Of a DNA stretch of 64,000 nucleotides, positions 26,111-35,503 are shown in pieces. The position numbers and the translations under genes were made by a program. The notes under the pieces were generated by a model that was not told where the DNA came from, did no database searches, and saw nothing but the letters and a program-made list of their open reading frames with translations. Source of the DNA: CAVPDE01 sp963702565 (lineage in GTDB: Bacteria > Desulfobacterota > DSM-4660 > Desulfatiglandales > HGW-15); NCBI GenBank assembly GCA_963702565.1, contig CAVPDE010000016.1, positions 124,001 through 188,000 of the forward strand. Reading direction: 5' to 3'. Each line of letters opens with the position of its first letter. Position 1 is the stretch's first letter.

Positions 26111-26929
26111 TCAGGCTCTCGCTATTTGCTCCTTCACGAAAACGGACTTGCTTTCCGTCATGAAAAATGTATTCAATTCCCCACAGATGTCAGGTATGAA
26201 TGTTCCTCGTCGGAAAGCATAGCATCGGTAGCCAAAGGCTTCCAGATAGTTGGTGGTGCGTTCGTCGGGTGACTCGATAAGCAAGACCGGCTCATGAGTT
26301 TTTAGCGTATTCTCCCCTCCTTTTAGAGCCTGAAATTCGAAGCCCTGGATATCAAGCTTGATGAAGAAGGGAGCTAACTCCAGTTCGTCTAAGGTCCTGA
26401 CAATGGTTCTTACCTCTCGTATTGACAAATTCTGGTCTCTGTAGAAGAACACTCTACCCTTTAGCCATGTCCTTGCCGCTTCCCTATCGAAAGAAGCCAA
26501 ACCATCAAACATCCACTTTTTGTAGTATGGAACATATAAAACATGTTCTGTCGTATCATCTCCAAGACCAAAACTATGAACACTTACCCTTTCATTCTCA
26601 CGGTACAAACGTTCGAGCTTCATGGAGAGCAATGGGTTAGGTTCAAACAGTTGAATACGAGCATTCTTCGTTTTCAGCAGCATGGAGTCGGTGCTTTGTC
26701 CTCTGTTTGCTCCCACGTCTAAGAACAGTGTCCTGCAAGTATCGGGGAAAAAAGAGAGAGCGCCAAAATCGGTTTCGTAAAGAACTCCCAATTTCTTCCG
26801 GTAAACCCGCATAAATGCAAACTTGGTGTCGAGTAGGCAGGGAAAGTTGGTCTGTAGAGTGCGCAGGGCGATTTTCACACTTTTGTTCGTATTATCTCCC
26901 TTGACCAGTCGAGTCTTGAATGATCTCAT
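26111..26929 (-). CDS. FkbM-family methyltransferase
   Basis: A 272-residue protein with the FkbM SAM-dependent methyltransferase core: LFLDVGANRGQST (SAM-binding loop), ARIQLFEPNPLLS, then FFIKLDIQGFEFQALKGGE and PVLLIESP. Such enzymes O-methylate sugars in polysaccharide clusters. It follows the WecG/TagA-type gene on the same strand by 12 bases, so the two are probably cotranscribed. The residues before about 75 are poorly conserved in the family and the start is less certain. Confidence 0.85.
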   Translation of the reverse strand: MRSFKTRLVKGDNTNKSVKIALRTLQTNFPCLLDTKFAFMRVYRKKLGVLYETDFGALSFFPDTCRTLFLDVGANRGQSTDSMLLKTKNARIQLFEPNPLLSMKLERLYRENERVSVHSFGLGDDTTEHVLYVPYYKKWMFDGLASFDREAARTWLKGRVFFYRDQNLSIREVRTIVRTLDELELAPFFIKLDIQGFEFQALKGGENTLKTHEPVLLIESPDERTTNYLEAFGYRCYAFRRGTFIPDICGELNTFFMTESKSVFVKEQIARA

Positions 26930-26941
26930 GATGTATGACTA

Positions 26942-27781
26942 TCACGGCTTTGCCCGCGTTCTTAGCAGTTGGCGTAATACCGCTGGGATAAACTGCATGT
27001 CTCGTATGAGATACCTCCGCCAGAGCCGCCTGAAGTCCACACATAACCTGAAGAACCATTCGAAGCCGTGATCTTGTATCCATACCGGCGCCCGCTTGTA
27101 TCTGCCGGCCACGAAGTCCAGGGCGCCACCAATTCCCATGGCGACGGGTACACTACAGGCATTTTGATGCGCAGCAATCCATTTTTGTGCCTTCGGTGGC
27201 CCCATAGCCACAAGCAGAATGTCCGGATGGGACTCACGTATCCTTTGGGTGATGCGCTGGTTTTCCTCATCGGAAAAGGGTCTAAAAGGAGGCGAGTAGT
27301 AGCCCGCGATGTGGATGCCCGGGTAGTTTCGTGCCAGGATGTCGGCGGCACGGGCGCACACATCCGGTTCGGCGCCCAAAAAGAAAAAACGGTAGTGTCT
27401 TGCCTGTCCATCCCTGCACAAGGCATACATCAGATTCGTGCCATTGACTCTTTCCGCAAGGGGTGATCCCAAGAGCTTTGCTGCCCAGACGAGAGGCATG
27501 CCGTCAGCCACACAGAGAGAAGCGCCATTGACGATATCACGAAACTTAGGATCGCCCCTGGCCAGCATGGCAAAATCGACGTTTGCCGTGATGATTTGAT
27601 GGGTTTTTCCTGACTCAGTGAATCCCCGAACCTGGAGTACCACGTCTTCAATGGTGACCCTGTCGACCTCTATGTCGAGGACGCGCACCCTCTCCCTGCT
27701 GCCGTTGGCACAAGGTTGAAGCGGAACTATCATCTGCTCTTTCGAAACCATTCCCGAGGCCATCCCTTCCACTCCATACAA
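26942..27781 (-). CDS. WecG/TagA/CpsF-family glycosyltransferase
   Basis: A 279-residue GT26-family enzyme: QIITANVDFAMLARGDPKF, CVADGMPLVWAAKLLG, YRFFFLGAEPDVCARAADIL, LLVAMGPPKAQKWIAAH and MGIGGALDFVAGRYKRAPVWIQDHGFEWFFRL are all family motifs. It transfers a sugar to a lipid-linked acceptor in exopolysaccharide assembly. The start could be up to 17 codons further in (MVSKEQ). Directly upstream lie decayed pieces of an IS3 element, so the original promoter may be displaced. Confidence 0.9.
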   Translation of the reverse strand: MYGVEGMASGMVSKEQMIVPLQPCANGSRERVRVLDIEVDRVTIEDVVLQVRGFTESGKTHQIITANVDFAMLARGDPKFRDIVNGASLCVADGMPLVWAAKLLGSPLAERVNGTNLMYALCRDGQARHYRFFFLGAEPDVCARAADILARNYPGIHIAGYYSPPFRPFSDEENQRITQRIRESHPDILLVAMGPPKAQKWIAAHQNACSVPVAMGIGGALDFVAGRYKRAPVWIQDHGFEWFFRLCVDFRRLWRRYLIRDMQFIPAVLRQLLRTRAKP

Positions 27782-27793
27782 CTGCGAACCCGT

Positions 27794-28301
27794 ATTTCAT
27801 GGTTCCCACCCTTGTAGATGCGTTTTTGGTTCACCGCCCAGCTCTCCCGACGAAGAAGCCGGGTCACTCGCCTGTAACGCGTAACGTCCGCACTTGGTGG
27901 CCCGCTTGACCATCTCAGCCACCAGGTGAGGCTCATCGCAACCTATACGAACCCAGTACCTCTAGGTGCTCCTTTGGTGTCCAAGCGCCCGGCAATCTCG
28001 CCTTGATAAACACGCAGTTGCGAGCACACCGGCTCAACTGCCGTATGCCACTTGGCAGGGCCTAGAAGTATCCCGAGGCCGCCTGCTTCAAAATCGCGTT
28101 GCCCAGTGATAAGTCGTCCACCAGCTTCTTGAGCCGGACGGACCCCTTGTCGAGGCTCTTGAGTTTGTGCGCCTCCTCAATTCTCAAGCCCCCGTATTCC
28201 TTGCGGCAGACCTCCCCGATCGTCACGTCCTCATCCAACAGGATCACCGACTCCCTCAACTTCCTGACGATCTCCTCCGGCTTGTACTTCCTCTTCGACA
28301 T
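27794..28301 (-). mobile_element. Remnant of an IS3-family insertion sequence
   Basis: 28062-28301 encodes an OrfA-like protein starting MSKRKYKPEEIVRKLRE and ending RLKKLVDDLSLGNAIL. It lacks the segment between VCRK and EYGGLR where the helix-turn-helix continues, so it has an internal deletion. Further on, around 27800-27930, translation gives RRVTRLLRRESWAVNQKRIYK, a fragment of OrfB. The catalytic core is gone and the element is dead. It lies between two glycosyltransferase genes. Confidence 0.8.
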
Positions 28302-28375
28302 CTCAGACCTCCCTTCCGCCGGAGATCCAAGCCATTATACTAACACTTAACTTGGGCTAGTTCTTGGGGAACAGA

Positions 28376-29298
28376 TCACCCACGCTTGCGGGTTTCCCTA
28401 AGAATTCGACGCAAGGTCAACTGTGGAGAGCACACGGCTGCCCAAGAAAGTCGAGTGTATCCCCTGACCCAATGTGAGCTCAGAATCTCAGCCAAGGCGC
28501 GGCGATATTGGGACAAGGCGTAATGTTGCATTACTTCGAGTGCCCGCTGCGAGAATGGCCGAGACCGGTACTCAATGAGAAACGCATCGAAGGTAATCTC
28601 GGGCCGGTTTTCTGCTCGTCGCTTGGCACAGTCACGGGCGTAAGCGAACTGTATCCACACTTCGGCCAGCTTCGTTGCTGTGATACTATCGGGACGAAGA
28701 CGCCACAGTTGGAGCACTTCGTTCAAATTCGCCAGCTTCGAGACCTCCCCCATCCTTAAGAAGACGTCCAACTCCTGACCAACACCAGCAACACGGTAAC
28801 CGCCGATGCTTTTCAAAAGGGCTAGCCTGCACATTATGGTCGGGTGAAAGAGGCCGCCCCGACCGGACATATACCCAGCGTATATGTCCTCATGGTCAAT
28901 GGGCACGGGTGGGAAAAGCCACTGCGCCCGCTGGTCCCGAAGTAGGAGACCCGCGTGCCCACCAAGCCAACCGCCTTATGGCAACGTAGAAACCTCAGTT
29001 GGGCTTCGAGCCTCGTCGGAAGTGCGATATCATCGCTATCCATCCGAGCCAGGAATTCTGTTTTGCACATGGCTAGGCCCATGTTCAACGCAACTCCCAA
29101 ACCGCGGTGCGGGCCCTTCACAACTTGGACTCTCTGGTCTGTAAGTCGGTTTAGGTAGTCTTCGGTCCCGTCCGTGGAGCCATCGTTAATAATCAAGAAC
29201 CTGAAGTCCTGAAGCGTCTGCTTCAGGATCGAGTCCACGGCCTCAGGCAGATAGGGCATCCCGTTATAGACCGCCATGAGAACAGTTACTTCTGCCAT
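28376..29298 (-). pseudogene. GT2 glycosyltransferase broken by a frameshift
   Basis: The first part (MAEVTVLMAVYNGMPYL, INDGSTDGTEDYL, LARMDSDDIALPTRLE) is a standard GT2 domain with the DxD-like DSDD motif. At about 28950 the frame changes: past VGTRV the protein continues in another frame as LLRDQRAQWLFPPVPIDHED and on to the end at 28376, with the FHPTIMCR and VGQELDVFLRMGEVSKLANL motifs of the same family. One lost base explains it. If real, the enzyme is inactive; if an assembly or sequencing error, the gene is an intact product of about 308 residues. Confidence 0.8.
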
Positions 29299-29324
29299 AC
29301 GAAGTCCTCTAGCTGGCCCACTAG

Positions 29325-30506
29325 CTACGACTCAGTGTCCAGACATGTCACACCTACAGCAACATTATACAGAGAAGTTATGCGGGCAGCACACTTCGGC
29401 CACGAGTAGGCCTTTTCGAGACGAATGCGACGCGCGGCTACCATCTCAGTCGATACCGGCGCTCCCAGTAGTGCTAGGATGCTCTGTCGAAGGGCGCCCG
29501 GATTCATGCGAGGTACAATCCGAATCAGCGGGTCATTGGCTGCTATGGCCGGCATCTCGCCTGTGTCTGTACCTACAACGCGGCCGGTGTTCGCTGCCGC
29601 CTCCAGGAATGCCAGGCAGAAGCCTTCTTCATGTGAAGGCTGGAGATAAAGGTCAGTTTCCTCAAGTCCCGCATTCTTCAGGGCATCATTGCCGCTATTA
29701 ATGAAGGAAACGTGACGGGCGAGTTGGAGCCGCCGGACGACTTGCTCCAGATGAGCGGCATACCCGCGGTCACGCACGCCGCCAATGACTACATAACGTA
29801 GTCCTGGATATGTAGTGACCATACCGGCAAGCGCTTGTAGGGCATCGTGGATGCCTTTGTGATGGGCGATCCCGGCGACAGTCAAGATACGCGGATACTC
29901 ATTTTTGCGGAACAGACATATCCTTTCGCGGTTGTCTGCGTCTTGCTCAGTCACGTCGGGCATTCCCAAAGAAACCACTGCAACTGTGGAAGCCTTACAT
30001 CCATATGCTATCAGACGGCGGGCGACATTTTCACTAAAACACACTGTTCGCGCGAAGCGCCAATGTTTGAGCATGACCGCATAAGCGAGTACATTAACGG
30101 CGTAGCGTGTATTGCGCGCCATGTAGTAGAGTCGCTTACTCCCATAGAAATAATGTATGATCGACTCCCATGGTGACGGGTTATGGACGGTGAGAAGCCA
30201 AGGAACGTTCCGTACTATGGCGTTGATGCGATTGCCCAAGGGAATTCGAGCAGAAACTACATGGACCACATCCGGCCTGAAGGTCGCTAATGCTGCAGAT
30301 ATCGAGTAGTCCAAGCGAGCGCGATGGGTCTGGTCCAGATCATAAACTTCAGTTTCTGAGGCGTAGTCCAGAGCCGGATCCCGCGGTTTAGGGCGGAGGG
30401 TGGCAACAGAGTGCCCCTGTTTGCTTAGATGTACACCAAGTTTCTCGCAGACCAACTGCGTGCCTCCACGCCCATGTGGAATTTCTGCTATGAGTAGCAC
30501 TCTCAT
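29325..30506 (-). CDS. GT4-family glycosyltransferase
   Basis: A roughly 393-residue GT-B enzyme: MRVLLIAEIPHGRGGTQLV (N-terminal domain with the GGT loop), and in the C-terminal GT4 domain RILTVAGIAHHKGIHDALQAL, YVVIGGVRDRGY, DLYLQPSHEEGFCLAFLEAAA with the E-x7-E motif (EEGFCLAFLE), then GRVVGTDTGEMPAI. It uses a nucleotide-sugar donor at the inner face of the membrane. ATG 30506 gives the typical family start; the open frame begins at 30530. It sits 26 bases upstream of the GT2 gene. Confidence 0.87.
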   Translation of the reverse strand: MRVLLIAEIPHGRGGTQLVCEKLGVHLSKQGHSVATLRPKPRDPALDYASETEVYDLDQTHRARLDYSISAALATFRPDVVHVVSARIPLGNRINAIVRNVPWLLTVHNPSPWESIIHYFYGSKRLYYMARNTRYAVNVLAYAVMLKHWRFARTVCFSENVARRLIAYGCKASTVAVVSLGMPDVTEQDADNRERICLFRKNEYPRILTVAGIAHHKGIHDALQALAGMVTTYPGLRYVVIGGVRDRGYAAHLEQVVRRLQLARHVSFINSGNDALKNAGLEETDLYLQPSHEEGFCLAFLEAAANTGRVVGTDTGEMPAIAANDPLIRIVPRMNPGALRQSILALLGAPVSTEMVAARRIRLEKAYSWPKCAARITSLYNVAVGVTCLDTES

Positions 30507-30594
30507 CAAGTTATCTCTCATCACAATCAAGACAATCGCGTCAATTGCTTTACATGCTATGGTACGATCGCTTCAGAAACGCCCTCAAAGGAAC

Positions 30595-32226
30595 TCAAAA
30601 CCTTTTAAGACGGCGGCCAATCATGACGCTCACAGTCCTGACCTCTTCAACCCCAACAGCCCATGCGACTGCCATGTAAGTTCCGAGAACAACGGTTCCA
30701 TAAGTTACAATGCGGACGGCCACCTCCCAAGAAGCATCATCGGGCCCCCTGGGAATGAAGGAAAACCAGTGAAGGGCGCTAATGCATCCGAAGGTTGCAA
30801 GGACGGCCGGAGATAGCCTCCATAGGGGCTTCACGAAGGAACTCCAAAACGGAATATCGTAGCGATAAGCCAAGCCAACACCTAAGACTATGGAGGCAGA
30901 GTAGTAGGAGACAGCCCAGTTCAGGGCCAGTGATGACGCGCCCAGTGGCTCGATGAGAGAATGGCTCCCAATATAGAATAAGACCAAGACCAGAAGACCT
31001 GTCACAAACGGAAAAGTGACGTTACCGAGAGCAAACGAAACCATCCGCAACTGCCACCAAAGTGCCAAAGCAGGGATGCTTAACGCGTAGAAAGTCAAGA
31101 GTCCGGCTGTGGCTTGCGTGTCTTGCGGGGTAAACCTTCCACGCTCGTATATTAATTGAACAATATCGCTGCTAAAGCACATTATGAAGAGCGCAATGGG
31201 AAGCATTAGGAAGACAAGCAAACTTAGCGTCTTGACACTTGCCCTCTTCATTTCGTCAGTTCTGCCTGCAGCGAAATGCTGTGCAAAGAGAGAGAACATG
31301 ACGAGTTGAACTGGCGACACAACCAACCTTAAGGGAAGTATATAAAGTAACTTCGCATAGTTGATGTGCGAAACAGTGCCGGGCGCAAGAGCCGAGGCCA
31401 TATTTCTCTCCACTGCGAGGAGGAGAAGGCCACTAAGGACATCGAGAAGTAAAAAGGAAGTCGTCTTGGCAAAGACACGCAGGTGGTGGTTTTTCCACGA
31501 CACGAGTCGCAGGTCAAGGGCTCGCCAAGTAACAAGGGGCCTCAAGACTAGTACGAGTTGGCATAGGAAGCCTAGTGTCCATCCCCAGACATAACTCATG
31601 ATACCCGTGCACGTCTCAAGAAGAACAAGTGAGCCCACGATGCAACAGTTGACCACGACTGGGCCAAACGCTACGGCAAAAAAATGACCCTCAGCCCGTA
31701 GCGCAGCAGAGAAGAGTGCACCTAGTGCCAAGGGAAGAAACAGAAATGAGAACATTTTGAAGATTCTTACGGCCAAGGCCATTGACTCCGACGACAAGCC
31801 TGCCCCCAAGAGATGCACTATGGGGGTTGCAAGTAGGAGGCAGACCAAGGAAAAACAGAATGCCAGCAGGATAGTAAGCACGCTGGTGGTAGCGAAAAAA
31901 GCGCGCGCTTCCTTCACCCCTTCGCGCAGGGCACGGTTGAAAGAGGGGATAAAAGCCATCGCCACAATACCACCGGACTGGAGCTGACTCTGCATGAAAG
32001 ATAGCAGCAGAAAGGCGACAAGAAAGGCGTCCATGTCGGGTGACGCACCGAAGTACCTAGCCGTGAGTACTTGGACGAGAAATCCGCTCAGCATGCCGCC
32101 AATGCCCATAGAGCTGTTGCTGGCAATGTTCCTTCCAACGGAAATAGGGGCTGTCTCGCACAAATTGTGTCTGGCAGATTTGACCAATGTATCCCTTTCG
32201 ACAGGTACCGCCGGAACCGCGCCCAT
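30595..32226 (-). CDS. MurJ/MviN-family lipid flippase
   Basis: A 543-residue polytopic membrane protein with about 13-14 membrane segments. The MOP-superfamily MurJ signature is seen in GGMLSGFLVQVLTARYFGASPDMDAFLVAF, SGGIVAMAFIPSFNRAL and IVQLIYERGRFTPQDTQATAGLLTFYAL. In polysaccharide loci such proteins may translocate lipid-linked repeat units rather than lipid II. Its place between the ligase-like gene and GT4 favours that role, though no Wzx-type gene is seen for comparison. The residues before about 40 are uncertain. Confidence 0.85.
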   Translation of the reverse strand: MGAVPAVPVERDTLVKSARHNLCETAPISVGRNIASNSSMGIGGMLSGFLVQVLTARYFGASPDMDAFLVAFLLLSFMQSQLQSGGIVAMAFIPSFNRALREGVKEARAFFATTSVLTILLAFCFSLVCLLLATPIVHLLGAGLSSESMALAVRIFKMFSFLFLPLALGALFSAALRAEGHFFAVAFGPVVVNCCIVGSLVLLETCTGIMSYVWGWTLGFLCQLVLVLRPLVTWRALDLRLVSWKNHHLRVFAKTTSFLLLDVLSGLLLLAVERNMASALAPGTVSHINYAKLLYILPLRLVVSPVQLVMFSLFAQHFAAGRTDEMKRASVKTLSLLVFLMLPIALFIMCFSSDIVQLIYERGRFTPQDTQATAGLLTFYALSIPALALWWQLRMVSFALGNVTFPFVTGLLVLVLFYIGSHSLIEPLGASSLALNWAVSYYSASIVLGVGLAYRYDIPFWSSFVKPLWRLSPAVLATFGCISALHWFSFIPRGPDDASWEVAVRIVTYGTVVLGTYMAVAWAVGVEEVRTVSVMIGRRLKRF

Positions 32227-32439
32227 AAGTCAGATAGAGACCGACCGCCTACACAATCGAGTGGTAACCTTTCGCAGTGCGATGGTGAAATTGGTACTTA
32301 ACCAGTCCCTTGTTACCAGATCATCGTCCGCGAAGAATATAATCCTTGTTTCGCTGGCCTTCCTCTTTCTGGCAGATTAGGTTCTGCGGGGTTTCCCGAA
32401 GCGTTTCCTCCCTATCGTCGCAACCGATGACAACGCTGA

Positions 32440-33771
32440 TTAGGAATTGCATGCCTTGTCGCCTCCTCTCGAGATCCGGCTTGTGTAATTTTTTGGAACA
32501 GCGAATCCAAGGTGTGTTGCGACAAGCAGGAGTGTGAATGAGAACATGCCCCCCATAAGCGACCCTGCTTCCAGAACCCCATGCAGCATGGAGAAGACGA
32601 ATGCCGCAGCAATGTAGGCGTGGCCGGGACTCAAAGACACTCTAAAGCGCGCAACCGACTCTTTGATGCTAAGGATTAAGATCAGCGCAAATGAAGTCAA
32701 CCCGATCATTCCCGTACCAAGGAGGAGCTGGAGGTAAGCGGAATGGGCATTAAAAAATCCCCATCCCTGTGTGGCCGCTATTTCAGCTATGCGGGATGGA
32801 GTGAAGAAACCTTCGTATCCGTAACCTTGAAGTGGCCGCTTTGCCGCATAATCCAGACACTCTTTCCACAAAGGGATGCGACCTGTAAAGGTAGAGGCGT
32901 CGGTGGCCGGCCTTCCAAGCAAGATGCCATGCCTGAGGCTCGTACCGAGTTCGTTCTCGACAAGCAGAAAGAGAAGACACACACCTGCAACTATACTGAA
33001 GCCGAGAAACCATGCCATATTACGGGAGGGCGATGACACCAGGGCCCAGTAGACTAGAAGGGCGGCGATACTGCCGGCAAACGCGGTCCTCGACCCGGTG
33101 AGAACGAGCAAGACGAGCCCCACGCATGCGCACACAATGAAAAACCAGCGGCCGCGTTTTGAGGCACTACTCATGACTGCGCTCGCAAGCAGGAACATCG
33201 CGCAATTTATGCCTTCGGGGTTGGGTTGAAGCGTCCCGGAAAACCGATAGCCAGGCGCGAAGGGCCGAAACGTCCCAAGGACAATCGCCGACGCGACGCC
33301 TATGAGCAGAAAGACACCGGTAGCGAAGAATACCCACAGAATTATGTCCCGAAGGGAAAAGTGCTTGGACATAGCCAGAGCGCCGAGGCAAAGCATCCAA
33401 AAGACTATGAGCCGCCTGAGCGTGAAGGCGACGTCGTCTGCCCACGTAAAGCTGAGAGACGCCCAACCAAAGTAAAAAAGAATAAGCCAGCCGAGACCGC
33501 CGTTGATTGTTAGCCGATTCAGGCCTCCGCGTATCAGGCCGCCCACCCCGAAAAGACCGAGCAGAGAGAATGCCACACGACGCAGGAGATCTCCTCCATG
33601 TGCTTTGCTTATGATAACCTCGGTTGGCGAAATGAACGTCTCGCGAAGGGAGAAAAACAAATCATGCTCCGCAATGAAAAACACAAGTGCAAGGAAGATA
33701 AATGTAAACCACGGCACATTTGTGTTGCCGAAAAATGAGCGTGAGTCCATTATGGGGACATTGTTCATCAT
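32440..33771 (-). CDS. O-antigen ligase/polymerase-like membrane protein
   Basis: A 443-residue protein with about 11-12 membrane segments. The periplasmic loop with TGRIPLWKECLDYAAKRPLQGYGYEGFF, then FNAHSAYLQLLLGTGMIGL, is the Wzy_C/WaaL motif region (Arg, the GxGY and NAHSxYLQ). It would polymerise or ligate glycan repeat units at the outer face of the inner membrane. Tandem ATGs lie at the start; 213 bases separate it from the flippase gene. There is no promoter I can name upstream, where a repeat-rich gap of almost 1 kb begins. Confidence 0.85.
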   Translation of the reverse strand: MMNNVPIMDSRSFFGNTNVPWFTFIFLALVFFIAEHDLFFSLRETFISPTEVIISKAHGGDLLRRVAFSLLGLFGVGGLIRGGLNRLTINGGLGWLILFYFGWASLSFTWADDVAFTLRRLIVFWMLCLGALAMSKHFSLRDIILWVFFATGVFLLIGVASAIVLGTFRPFAPGYRFSGTLQPNPEGINCAMFLLASAVMSSASKRGRWFFIVCACVGLVLLVLTGSRTAFAGSIAALLVYWALVSSPSRNMAWFLGFSIVAGVCLLFLLVENELGTSLRHGILLGRPATDASTFTGRIPLWKECLDYAAKRPLQGYGYEGFFTPSRIAEIAATQGWGFFNAHSAYLQLLLGTGMIGLTSFALILILSIKESVARFRVSLSPGHAYIAAAFVFSMLHGVLEAGSLMGGMFSFTLLLVATHLGFAVPKNYTSRISRGGDKACNS

Positions 33772-33779
33772 GTTTTAGG

Positions 33780-34175
33780 GGGCGTTGTGGACCATAAGGT
33801 CAAAGGTTAAAGCCTGAAGACTGAAGGCTGAAGGACAAAGAAGAATAGACGGTTCAGGGTTCAAGGTTCGAAAAAGTAGTTCCATTAGTTAGAAGCAAGG
33901 ACAGAGAAAGTTCTATTGGTTCGAAGGAAGGATTCATTGAGTTCATTGGGTCTATCGGGTTCAGACCCTTTGGGGAAGAGATAGGGACGTCCATGAAATT
34001 GTGGATTTCTCATTGATCCATGACGCGGGTGTTTGTTTTGTGGGACGTTGTGGACCATAAGGTCAGAGGCGAAAGGAAAAAGGTAAAAGGCTGAAGGCTG
34101 ACGGCGAAGAAAGTTCTATTGGTTCAAAAGAAGGGTTCATCGGGTTTATCGGGTTCAGACCCTTTGGTCTGCGTT
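33780..34175. repeat. Degenerate direct repeat with purine-rich heptads
   Basis: About 190 bases at 33781-33974 recur, somewhat shortened, at 34041-34173. Shared landmarks are GTTGTGGACCATAAGGTCA, TTCTATTGGTTC, and TATCGGGTTCAGACCCTTTGG. Between them lie AAAGG-type heptads. No coding potential is visible. Confidence 0.75.
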
Positions 34176-34276
34176 CCTTAAGCGGCGCCGGAGCCTCTCA
34201 AGGCGGCCGGGATGGTCTGAAAAGGATTCTCAGGTCGAGCCACAAGGACCATTGATCGATGTAGTCCATAGAGGGG

Positions 34277-34326
34277 GGCGTTCTTGACTTTATTCACTTG
34301 TGGACCTGCGGAGTGCGAATTGGCAG
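34277..34326 (-). repeat. Diverged copy of junction repeat R
   Basis: Read on the minus strand this stretch has ATTCGCACTCCGCAGGTC followed by AAAGTCAAGAACGCC. It aligns with ATTCGTGCTCCGCAAGTC ... GAAGTCAAGAACCCC of repeat R in the TA island. It links the two TA-rich regions. Confidence 0.6.
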
Positions 34327-34460
34327 CTCACGCAAAGGTTGCCCGCCTTCGGAGGATTTACCCGCCGCTGGCGGGACGCAAAGAAACATCAGGCACTGAC
34401 AACGAAATACATTAGAATCTTAGTCTGTAACTTCTACGCAAGCTGCATAGAAGTTCAAGA

Positions 34461-34630
34461 GCGAACCGCAGAATATCGAATAACGAATATCGAACTCCGA
34501 AGGCAACTGCAGGATGGGTTAACTTCATCATTCGAAATTCCTGGTCGCCTCTGGGCCGCCGAAGGCGGGTAAACCTTGTTCGATATTCGACATTCGGGTT
34601 TGGTGTTTTTTGGTTGCGGCCAAAGGCCTG
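34461..34630. repeat. Dispersed palindromic element, copy 1
   Basis: Ends carry inverted TTCGATATTC-type words (GAATATCGAATAACG at one end, GTTCGATATTCGACATTC at the other) around a core with GGCGGGTAAA. The same element lies inverted at 47058-47254 and in a short form at 55443-55532. It has no gene and looks like a MITE. Confidence 0.75.
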
Positions 34631-34730
34631 CATTGGGTGGTAGGAAGCAAAAGCAAGATCCCCGGAGGCGCGTTGAATGAAATTTGCGACAGCAAGACAT
34701 CGGATGATTATGCGTGAGGGGTTTACACCT

Positions 34731-34985
34731 TTAGCCCGGCAGACGGCTCTCTTTATCTCCCTTGGACTGTGCCCATTCCCGCAAGGTCTCCGCGCTTATT
34801 TCATAACTGAGCAGGCTCTCGAAAGACACCTTTCTGGTTGCATCGAGGAGTTCTATCCCCACAATTTTCCCATCAGAACTGACATCAATATTAATCCCCT
34901 CTGCAACCTCGATAACCCCATCCGGCTTCAGCAAGCTGAGCTGGATATAAGCCGCATCCGCGTCCTTATCGTATGTTACTTTCAT
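34731..34985 (-). CDS. DUF2283-domain protein
   Basis: An 84-residue protein: MKVTYDKDADAAYIQLS, then EVAEGINIDVSSDGKIVGIELLDATRKVSFESLL, typical DUF2283. Its expected upstream partner is only a fragment (34986-35112), so this may be an orphan antitoxin left after loss of the toxin. AAGGAG precedes the ATG. Confidence 0.75.
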   Translation of the reverse strand: MKVTYDKDADAAYIQLSLLKPDGVIEVAEGINIDVSSDGKIVGIELLDATRKVSFESLLSYEISAETLREWAQSKGDKESRLPG

Positions 34986-35112
34986 TCTAGCTCCTTTCTC
35001 TTTTCAAAGGATATGCCGTGATGACCAACAAATCCTTTCCCTGCTCAAGAGCAACGACTTTAATGGGATATTTGAATCCGCTCGCCAAATGCAATTTAAA
35101 ATGGCCAAAGGG
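34986..35112 (-). pseudogene. C-terminal fragment of a small toxin-like gene
   Basis: The minus strand reads FGHFKLHLASGFKYP, then KVVALEQGKDLLVITAYPLKRE and a stop just before the DUF2283 start. The end resembles DUF4258 or RelE-like proteins (LxVITAYPxKR). There is no start codon or N-terminal half; upstream the sequence dissolves into AAAGG heptads. Confidence 0.5.
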
Positions 35113-35120
35113 CTCGAGTA

Positions 35121-35191
35121 GGACAAAGGTGAAAGGAGAAAGGAGAAAGGCTGAAGGATAAAGGAGAAAGGTAAAAGGACAAAGGAGAAAG
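35121..35191. repeat. AAAGG heptad tract
   Basis: About ten imperfect units of the type AAAGGNN (for example GGAGAAAGGAGAAAGG). Comparable tracts lie at 36278-36345, 33797-33840, 34056-34110 and, as CCTTT on the plus strand, at 17565-17600 and 22036-22071. Confidence 0.75.
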
Positions 35192-35341
35192 ACGGATGAA
35201 AGAATCAGGTCGAGTCCTTAATAAAGCGGCGTTTGGTTTTTATCGGCCGTTATCCTTGATTTCTTTTCCTGCCGTGTGCCATGTCGCCAGTCGAAGATCA
35301 AAGAAAACTTTGCACAAAATCGCGAGGCGTCAACACGATTT

Positions 35342-35503
35342 TCACTTCTGCCGACGCACCTTCTTGACCGCATCAGAAATGTCAGCAGGCTTCAATCCCG
35401 CCTTTTTGGCCTGTTTTCGTGCCTCCGAAACCAACCCGTCAAACTCGGTCATCGCAAGCGGAGCAATCGCTTTAAGGATGATCACATCGTTCTTCCTGAT
35501 CAG
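35342..35503 (-). pseudogene. Fragment of an AbrB-type antitoxin
   Basis: The minus strand encodes LIRKNDVIILKAIAP, then EFDGLVSEARKQAKKAGLKPADISDAVKKVRRQK and a stop. This is the C-terminal part of a SpoVT/AbrB-like antitoxin as found before VapC genes. Its N-terminus is missing: the frame is fused, out of phase, to the end of the broken DUF86 gene. Confidence 0.55.
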
